From: UBA3263 sp964549975
GTDB taxonomy: Bacteria > Bacteroidota > Bacteroidia > Bacteroidales > Muribaculaceae
Assembly: GCA_964549975.1 (NCBI GenBank)
Contig: CAZJWM010000104.1
Span: forward strand, 1-6,966
Length of the DNA stretch: 6,966 nucleotides
Direction: 5' to 3'
In this document: positions 1-4,176 of the stretch, in pieces
Layout of the letters: each line of letters starts with the position of its first letter
Position numbering within the stretch: position 1 is the first letter of the stretch
The notes under the pieces: model-generated
What the model was told of the DNA's origin: nothing
The model's input: only the letters and a program-made list of their open reading frames with translations
The model's database searches: none
Made by a program: the position numbers and the translations under genes

Positions 1-751
1 AGTTGTGGGTTTCGGCTTTCAGCGAAAGCACCGATTCGATGGGGCGCACCTCAAAGTAGTCGGGGCGTTCGGGGTTGACCGGGGCAAATTGGTCGATGAC
101 GGGGCCTTCCACAAAGGCCACGTTGTCTTTGTAGGCGCTGACGAGTTTGCCGGGGTGTTCTTGCGAGGTTTTTTTGATGAGTTTGAAGAGCGAGGAGGGC
201 ATCTCCTTGCCGTCGATGACGAAGCTGCCGTTGAAGATTTTGTGGCGGCAGTGTTCGGAGTTGACTTGTGAGAAACCAAAAACCTCACTGTCGGTCAGCG
301 GGCGACCGAGCTTCTGCGAGAGTTGGCTCAGATAGGCTTCCTCTTCGGGGCTCAGTGCCAGACCTTCGGCGAGGTTGTAGGCGTGAATGTCGTCAATGTA
401 GACTATGGGTGCGGGAGTTGCGTCGATGTTGAAGATGGTGTTGTCCAGACCGTGATACACGCGTTGGAGCATCTTGTCGTGGGCGGGTTCATCTGACGTT
501 TGCGACGTGAATTCCTCGATGCGTTTTATGCCGGAGAGGCCCATGTTTTGAGTAATCTCCACTGCGTTAGTGCTCCAGGGAGTGATCATTTCGCGACGAG
601 GGCCCACGAACGTGCCTTGCAGGGTGGAGTCATCGAGGGGTTTGGCTCCGCTGAAGAGCCAAGAGAGTTTCTCGTTTTCCTCCGCCGAGAGGCGGTGGTC
701 GGTCTCCACCGCGTAGATTGTGGCGGAGTCTTTCCGGAAGAATTGAATCAT
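1..751 (-). CDS. purL: Phosphoribosylformylglycinamidine synthase (FGAM synthase, large single-chain PurL), N-terminal part
   Basis: PurL makes FGAM from FGAR, glutamine and ATP, the fourth step of de novo purine synthesis, in the cytosol. Only the first 250 residues are in the window; the gene runs off the left edge, so it has no stop here. The start is ATG at 751-749. Visible family marks are GPRREMITPWSTNAVEITQN (residues 50-69), the linker-domain signature SEVFGFSQVNSEHCRH (155-170) with the histidines expected near the active site, and LKAETHN (244-250), which opens the first AIRS-type ATP-binding domain and is cut by the window edge. The long N-terminal domain before SEHCRH marks the roughly 1200-1300-residue type that carries its own glutaminase domain, not the small PurL that works with PurS and PurQ. 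About a fifth of the protein is visible and the frame is intact. It has its own promoter about 40 nt upstream. Confidence 0.96.
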   Translation of the reverse strand, partial: MIQFFRKDSATIYAVETDHRLSAEENEKLSWLFSGAKPLDDSTLQGTFVGPRREMITPWSTNAVEITQNMGLSGIKRIEEFTSQTSDEPAHDKMLQRVYHGLDNTIFNIDATPAPIVYIDDIHAYNLAEGLALSPEEEAYLSQLSQKLGRPLTDSEVFGFSQVNSEHCRHKIFNGSFVIDGKEMPSSLFKLIKKTSQEHPGKLVSAYKDNVAFVEGPVIDQFAPVNPERPDYFEVRPIESVLSLKAETHN

Positions 752-791
752 ATAAAGTGGTGATGTAAAATGATATGAGTTATATTCAGTG

Positions 792-822
792 CAAAATTAC
801 AAAATTGCAGCGAATTTAGCAA
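792..822 (-). promoter_or_regulatory. Bacteroidota-type promoter of purL
   Basis: Read on the minus strand, TAATTTTG (799-792) fits the -7 consensus TAnnTTTG, and TTG (822-820) lies exactly 20 nt upstream as a -33 element. Forty nucleotides separate the -7 box from the purL ATG, giving a leader of about 35 nt with no obvious riboswitch fold. Part of the -33 box lies in the 3' arm of the hairpin at 821-838. Confidence 0.7.
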
Positions 823-838
823 CAGGCCGGAGCCTATT
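821..838 (-). terminator. Candidate hairpin after the beta-barrel gene
   Basis: On the minus strand the RNA would read AAUAGGC-UCCG-GCCUGUU: a 7-bp stem with one G-U pair and a UCCG loop of the stable UNCG class. It starts 17 nt after the barrel gene's TAA stop. It is not followed by a run of U, so it is not a textbook intrinsic terminator; it could instead stabilise the 3' end of the LysM-barrel mRNA. Its 3' arm overlaps the purL -33 box. Confidence 0.35.
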
Positions 839-863
839 TGACATTATTTGACAAGTTATTTGA
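835..863 (-). repeat. Three short direct repeats upstream of the purL promoter
   Basis: The plus strand has TATTTGACA at 835-843 and again at 845-853, then TATTTGA at 857-863. The minus-strand form is TGTCAAATA. Start-to-start distances are 10 and 12 bp, near one helical turn. The third copy overlaps the final codons and stop of the barrel gene. The set lies just upstream of the purL -33 box, where an activator or repressor could bind, but no known regulator can be named from the sequence. Confidence 0.4.
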
Positions 864-1545
864 TGCGGAAGAAGTAGCCCACGGTGGCTTCGATGGCCAT
901 GGTGCGCGATGCGCCGAAGGTGTCGCCGCGTTTTGCGGAGAAGACGTTGGCCAGACCAAAGTAGTAGCGAGCCTCGAGCATGATGGAGTGGCGTTTGTTG
1001 AAGAAAAATTCGCCGCCGAGGCCTGCGGCAATGCCATAGTCGAAGCGTGAGTGTATGGGGAGGGTGAGTTGTTCGGTGCGTCGGTTGGAGGGGTAGCCGT
1101 CAACCGAGGCAAGGTCGCCATAGTTGAAGTTGGAGCTAATCGACGAGGCAAACATGTAGCCCACTTCGGGGCCGAGGTTCACGAAGCCTTTGAAGCGCTG
1201 CGAGCCAAAATATATATGGGTCAGCAGCGGCAATTGGATGTAGGAGAATGTGCGGCCATAGGAAAACTCGGGGTTGAAGGGGTAGTTTTCTTGCCAGCCG
1301 CGTTGGGTGAAGTTGAGTTCTGCAATCAGGCCGAAGGTGCGCTCTTCGGTGTAGCGCGCCATCACGCCGAAGGTGAGGCCTTGGCGCAGGCCTTGGCGCA
1401 CCGTGGGCGACCACCCCATCATCCCTTCGGTGATGCCGCCTTTGACGCCCACCGAGAAGTTGGGCGAATAGGTGCGCTGGGCGGTGGCTCCGAGGACGGT
1501 GAGCCAGGCCATTGCTGCGGCTATGAGCAGGGTGCGCAGTTTCAT
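856..1545 (-). CDS. PorT-family outer-membrane beta-barrel protein
   Basis: This is a predicted outer-membrane protein of 229 residues in the OMP_b-brl_2 / PorT-like family. Residues 1-22 form a signal peptide (basic MKLR, then a hydrophobic stretch, with likely cleavage at ATA|Q). The rest alternates polar and hydrophobic residues in strands joined by short turns, as expected for an 8-strand barrel. Family-like segments are ELNFTQRGWQ (76-85), YIQLPLLTHIYFG (102-114), GPEVGYMF (125-132) and FDYGIAAGLGGEFFF (168-182), and the last strand ends GYFFRIK. The start codon overlaps the LysM gene's stop (ATGA at 1545-1542), so the two are probably translationally coupled and act in the same envelope process. 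'PorT-like' describes the fold; it does not show a type IX secretion role, since most Bacteroidota carry many such paralogues. Substrate and partner are unknown. Confidence 0.85.
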   Translation of the reverse strand: MKLRTLLIAAAMAWLTVLGATAQRTYSPNFSVGVKGGITEGMMGWSPTVRQGLRQGLTFGVMARYTEERTFGLIAELNFTQRGWQENYPFNPEFSYGRTFSYIQLPLLTHIYFGSQRFKGFVNLGPEVGYMFASSISSNFNYGDLASVDGYPSNRRTEQLTLPIHSRFDYGIAAGLGGEFFFNKRHSIMLEARYYFGLANVFSAKRGDTFGASRTMAIEATVGYFFRIK

Positions 1546-3080
1546 TTCACCGGGGTGACTACGAGTTGGTGAGTGGTGTCGAAGCGCACCAGCAGCAGCG
1601 AGTCGTTGAAGCTGCCGGTGGAGTTTTCGCTGTCGGTGTAGGCTATGGAGAAGTTGTTTTGCAGGCCGGCGAAGTCGGTGTCGAGTCCGCTGTTCATGGC
1701 GTTGATGAGCCAGCGACCGGTGTCGAAGCCAAGCACTCCGTAGGTGGGCGCGGCGTTGTTGACCGAGCGGCCATAAATCTCTTTATAGCGGTCGAGCAGG
1801 CTCTGCGCGGCGATGCTGTTTTTGTCGAGAGCAAAGCGCGAATAGATGGTGGTGTCGATGGCGTAGAGCTTGTCGGCCAACGAACCGGTGAGGATAATCC
1901 AGTCGGGGTAGCCAAAGAGCTTGACGTTGCTCTCGGCGTCGGCTTCCGTTTTGAGTTGCTGCAGGCCGGAGGCAATCTTGGTGAGCACCTCGCGCGAAGC
2001 CGATGTGGGGATGAACACGCAGGGCTTGTCGGGGGTGTAGAAACTCATGTTGTCGGCCTTGGGGTTGAATGTGCCCTCGAAGTCGACTTGCACGTATGGG
2101 ATGCCTTTGCTAATAAGGCGGTCGGTGAGCTCGCGGGTGAATTGCTGTTTGTCGGCTTTGGCGTCGGTGGCGTTGAGAATCACCGGCGTATAGTCGCCAT
2201 ATTTGCTGATGAAGGCGTCGATGGCGCGGCTATACATCCGGTCGCTGGGGATGTTGGCCTGAATCACCGATTCGTGGCGCAGGAAGGCATTGTTGTGCAC
2301 GGAGAAGAGGCTCACCACCGTGGCGTTGGGCAGCGAATCGGCCACCAGCGCAATCTGCTCCACGCAGGCCGAGTCGTCGGGGGCAATGATGTAGGTCATC
2401 TCCTGCATCTCGGGGCGTTGCATCAGCTCCTTGACGCGGGCTTCGGAGCCTTCGGTGTCGTAGGCATAGAGCTTGATGGGAAAGTCAACGGAGGCGGCGA
2501 GGGTGTCGACGGCCATGAGCATTCCGCGATAGAATTCGGTGTAGTTGTCGGCTTGGCGCGTGATCGACTCCTTTTGCAACATGAACGGGAGCATCACGGC
2601 AATGTTGAGTTCGTCTGCGTCATCGGCCTCGGCGGCAGCCGGCGGCGTGGTCTCCACCACGGGCTCGATTTTCACGGCCGGGGTGAGCAGCGCGGCGGGC
2701 ACCGACTCCTGCCCTGTGGTGAGGTTCACCTTTTCGGGCACCACGGGCTTCGACTGCAGCGTCACATCCTCCCGGCTCACTGTCGTGGCGGCGGTTTCGG
2801 CTGTGGTTTCGCCTGAAAATTCGTCGTAAGGGAAATAGAGCCGCTGCTTGGCCTTCAGACCGTCGACCACCGACGGATTGCAGCGCACAATCTCTGCACG
2901 CGTCACTCCCAGTTTGTGAGTGAGCGAGTAGAGCGACTCTTTGGGTTGCACCTCATAGTAATAGTATTTCACGCCGTTGACCGTGGTGACGGGCAGATTC
3001 AGAGCGGCTTGCAAGGAGATGGCGCCGGCGGCGAAAGCGGCTGCCAGCAACGATGCACGAATAAGTTTTGACGTCTTCAT
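1542..3080 (-). CDS. Exported LysM-domain protein with a type 1 periplasmic-binding-protein-like fold
   Basis: The protein has 512 residues. Residues 1-25 are a signal peptide (KTSK, hydrophobic core, likely cleavage after LQA). Residues 39-84 are one LysM domain (YYYYEVQPKESLYSLTHKLG, then a CNP turn and LKAKQRLYFP), which binds glycan strands of peptidoglycan. Residues 86-156 are a low-complexity linker rich in Thr, Ala, Val, Pro and Glu. Residues 157-500 look like a type 1 periplasmic binding fold (LNIAVMLPFM at the start, YIIAPDDSACVEQIALVAD, then GYPDWIILTGSLADKLYAID and YGVLGFDTGRWLINAM). No ABC permease or ATPase gene is nearby, so an uptake role is unlikely; a wall-anchored sensor or scaffold working with the coupled barrel protein is my inference. 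The ATG at 3080 is fixed by the signal peptide: the next Met is residue 163. The promoter lies only 4 nt upstream of this ATG. Confidence 0.85.
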   Translation of the reverse strand: MKTSKLIRASLLAAAFAAGAISLQAALNLPVTTVNGVKYYYYEVQPKESLYSLTHKLGVTRAEIVRCNPSVVDGLKAKQRLYFPYDEFSGETTAETAATTVSREDVTLQSKPVVPEKVNLTTGQESVPAALLTPAVKIEPVVETTPPAAAEADDADELNIAVMLPFMLQKESITRQADNYTEFYRGMLMAVDTLAASVDFPIKLYAYDTEGSEARVKELMQRPEMQEMTYIIAPDDSACVEQIALVADSLPNATVVSLFSVHNNAFLRHESVIQANIPSDRMYSRAIDAFISKYGDYTPVILNATDAKADKQQFTRELTDRLISKGIPYVQVDFEGTFNPKADNMSFYTPDKPCVFIPTSASREVLTKIASGLQQLKTEADAESNVKLFGYPDWIILTGSLADKLYAIDTTIYSRFALDKNSIAAQSLLDRYKEIYGRSVNNAAPTYGVLGFDTGRWLINAMNSGLDTDFAGLQNNFSIAYTDSENSTGSFNDSLLLVRFDTTHQLVVTPVK

Positions 3081-3084
3081 AGCG

Positions 3085-3116
3085 CAAAATTAAGCATTTT
3101 CCCTCGTTTAACCAAA
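3085..3116 (-). promoter_or_regulatory. Bacteroidota-type promoter of the LysM-barrel operon
   Basis: On the minus strand, TTTG (3116-3113), 20 nt, then TAATTTTG (3092-3085) is a full match to the -33/-7 consensus. Only four bases (CGCT) separate the -7 box from the ATG at 3080, so transcription should begin within a few bases of the start codon and give a leaderless or nearly leaderless mRNA. It lies wholly in the 69-nt gap after the lipoprotein gene. Confidence 0.78.
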
Positions 3117-3149
3117 ACTATGCAAATAATTTACCCAAAGGTTAGTCGC

Positions 3150-3884
3150 CTATCTGCCGGATTGAGTGACGTATACTGTGCCGAAAGTGTTCCCGCGTTC
3201 AAAAAGTATATAACATTTTCGAGGTTCATCGCTATAGTTTGGCGCTGCAGATACCTCCCATAGTTCGCCATCGAGTTTGCTGATAGTAATCCATCCGTAA
3301 AAGGCAGTTCCCTTTTCCAGCACTCCATCTACATAATCCCATGGCTCTTTGAAAACCACTTTAATGACAGCTGACCTTCTTGTGCACGAGATTGTGTCAC
3401 GCCCACCATCAGAGCCAAATGTTAGGGCTCTTTTAGACGGATTTGGCGTACAGCTTGGCGGCGGAGGCGCAGCGAGTTGGTCGCCGGTGATTTCTCGCAC
3501 TTCGGAGCCTTTGGTTAGTTGAATCATGAAAATTGAATCATCGTCAGTAACTACGCTTGATGCAGGCAAGGTGTCGGAGGCAGAAAGAATGAGACGATGG
3601 TCGTTGTAGCTGATTCTAAGCCAATCGGCTTGAAAAGTGAATGGCCCCTCTGCTTTTAGATTTGGATAGAATTTCTTCTTTGGATGAAGAAATACCCCAA
3701 GAGTTACCTCCGAGAGAGTCCAGCCGTCAGACTCGGTTGTGATGGTGTCGACCATGAGAAAACGGCTTGTCGTTTTAGATGGACCGATGGGGGCAGAGTC
3801 TTCCGCAATATGCTTTTTGCCGAGGCAAGAACATGGCGCCAAAATGCACATGCCAAGCACCACAAAGCCAAAACTCTTTCTCAT
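3150..3884 (-). CDS. Probable lipoprotein with a C-terminal BACON-like domain, function unknown
   Basis: The protein has 244 residues. The N-terminus (MRKSFGFVVLGMCILAPCSC) looks like a lipoprotein signal peptide with candidate lipid cysteines at 18 and 20, but neither site is a clean lipobox (LAP-C has Pro at -1; PCS-C lacks the usual -3 Leu). Residues 152-241 resemble a BACON domain: LTFGSDGG and TIS strands, Trp182, WITIS (198-202), Asn216, Arg222 five residues before a hydrophobic strand, and the closing TVYVTQ (236-241). BACON domains are small beta-sandwiches of Bacteroidota surface proteins, often linked to glycan or mucin binding. Residues 50-125 may be another beta domain (FTFQADWLRISYN, 82-94); a Pro-rich spacer (PAPPPPS-like, 139-149) joins them. 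It begins 10 nt after the 65-aa gene, so it is probably co-transcribed. GC is lower than its neighbours: two 60-base rows I counted gave 45% and 50%, against 70% in one polA row. That suggests recent gain or rapid evolution. Confidence 0.75.
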   Translation of the reverse strand: MRKSFGFVVLGMCILAPCSCLGKKHIAEDSAPIGPSKTTSRFLMVDTITTESDGWTLSEVTLGVFLHPKKKFYPNLKAEGPFTFQADWLRISYNDHRLILSASDTLPASSVVTDDDSIFMIQLTKGSEVREITGDQLAAPPPPSCTPNPSKRALTFGSDGGRDTISCTRRSAVIKVVFKEPWDYVDGVLEKGTAFYGWITISKLDGELWEVSAAPNYSDEPRKCYILFERGNTFGTVYVTQSGR

Positions 3885-3894
3885 AAACTTTCGG

Positions 3895-4092
3895 TCATAG
3901 TTGGATGCCTTCTTTGGCTACGTTGACGGTGAAGGGGGTTTGGTGTTGGTGCCAGATTTTGGGTTGGCGCACAATGTAGGAGATGCACACGCCGTGTTGG
4001 AGTTCGATGCTGTAGAGCGAGTCGGTGACGGCTTGCGGAAATTGCTTGCGCATGGTGGCGCTGATCTGATTGACGATATTTTGGCGTCGCAT
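3895..4092 (-). CDS. Small 65-residue protein of unknown function
   Basis: I do not recognise this protein. It has 65 residues, starts MRRQNIVNQI and ends AKEGIQL. It has no signal peptide or membrane segment, one cysteine (36), and is basic (7 Arg/Lys against 3 Asp/Glu). The pattern suggests an N-terminal helix (1-18), then strands (about 27-42 and 53-59), with a His/Gln-rich turn (IWHQHQ, 46-51). Codons end mainly in C, like those of polA, which supports a real gene over the competing frames. I chose the ATG at 4092: an in-frame TTG at 4155 would extend it by 21 residues, but that codon overlaps the -33 box, upstream of the expected transcript start. The gene has its own promoter with a leader of about 28 nt and is followed after 10 nt by the lipoprotein gene. 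It could be a small conserved Bacteroidales protein or a remnant domain. Confidence 0.7.
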   Translation of the reverse strand: MRRQNIVNQISATMRKQFPQAVTDSLYSIELQHGVCISYIVRQPKIWHQHQTPFTVNVAKEGIQL

Positions 4093-4124
4093 GGTTGAGT
4101 GGAGTTGAGAGATGTTTGCTCCGA

Positions 4125-4156
4125 CAAAGATAGGGAATGTTTTGGAAAAGAGCAAA
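4125..4156 (-). promoter_or_regulatory. Bacteroidota-type promoter of the 65-aa gene and lipoprotein
   Basis: On the minus strand, TTTG (4156-4153), 20 nt, then TATCTTTG (4132-4125) matches the -33/-7 consensus fully. The -7 box ends 32 nt before the ATG at 4092. This placement decides the start codon of the 65-aa gene. The -33 box lies inside the dyad at 4152-4165. Confidence 0.78.
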
Positions 4157-4165
4157 TTTATTTGC
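4152..4165. repeat. 6-2-6 inverted repeat over a -33 box
   Basis: GCAAAT, TT, ATTTGC on the plus strand is a perfect dyad with 6-bp arms and a 2-bp centre. It sits between the polA stop codon and the 65-aa gene promoter and includes the -33 TTTG. The centre is too short for a good RNA hairpin, so if functional it is more likely a protein-binding site. AT-rich sequence makes chance dyads common. Confidence 0.3.
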
Positions 4166-4176
4166 GAGCGCGAGGG

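Noticed and set aside
1..335. Several short frames on both strands at the left edge
   Set aside because: The region reads through without a stop as the PurL N-terminus with clear family motifs; these frames are shadows.
752..855. Riboswitch in front of purL
   Set aside because: The predicted leader is only about 35 nt and no purine-riboswitch-like core was seen.
1566..2816. 416-codon open frame on the plus strand opposite the LysM gene
   Set aside because: The translation is a Gly/Val/His-rich string with no recognisable domain, and the minus-strand frame has a signal peptide, LysM and binding-protein fold. It is a codon-bias shadow.
3131..3328. 65-codon minus-strand frame inside the lipoprotein gene
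   Set aside because: It overlaps the conserved BACON-like end in another frame, with no promoter or recognisable content.
3918..4127. Alternative minus-strand frame of 69 codons overlapping the 65-aa gene
   Set aside because: Its Ser/Pro/Thr/Asn-rich translation is typical of an out-of-frame reading, and its start falls in the -7 box.
4093..4155. In-frame TTG start that would add 21 residues to the 65-aa protein
   Set aside because: The codon overlaps the -33 box, upstream of the predicted transcription start, and ATG at 4092 is better placed.
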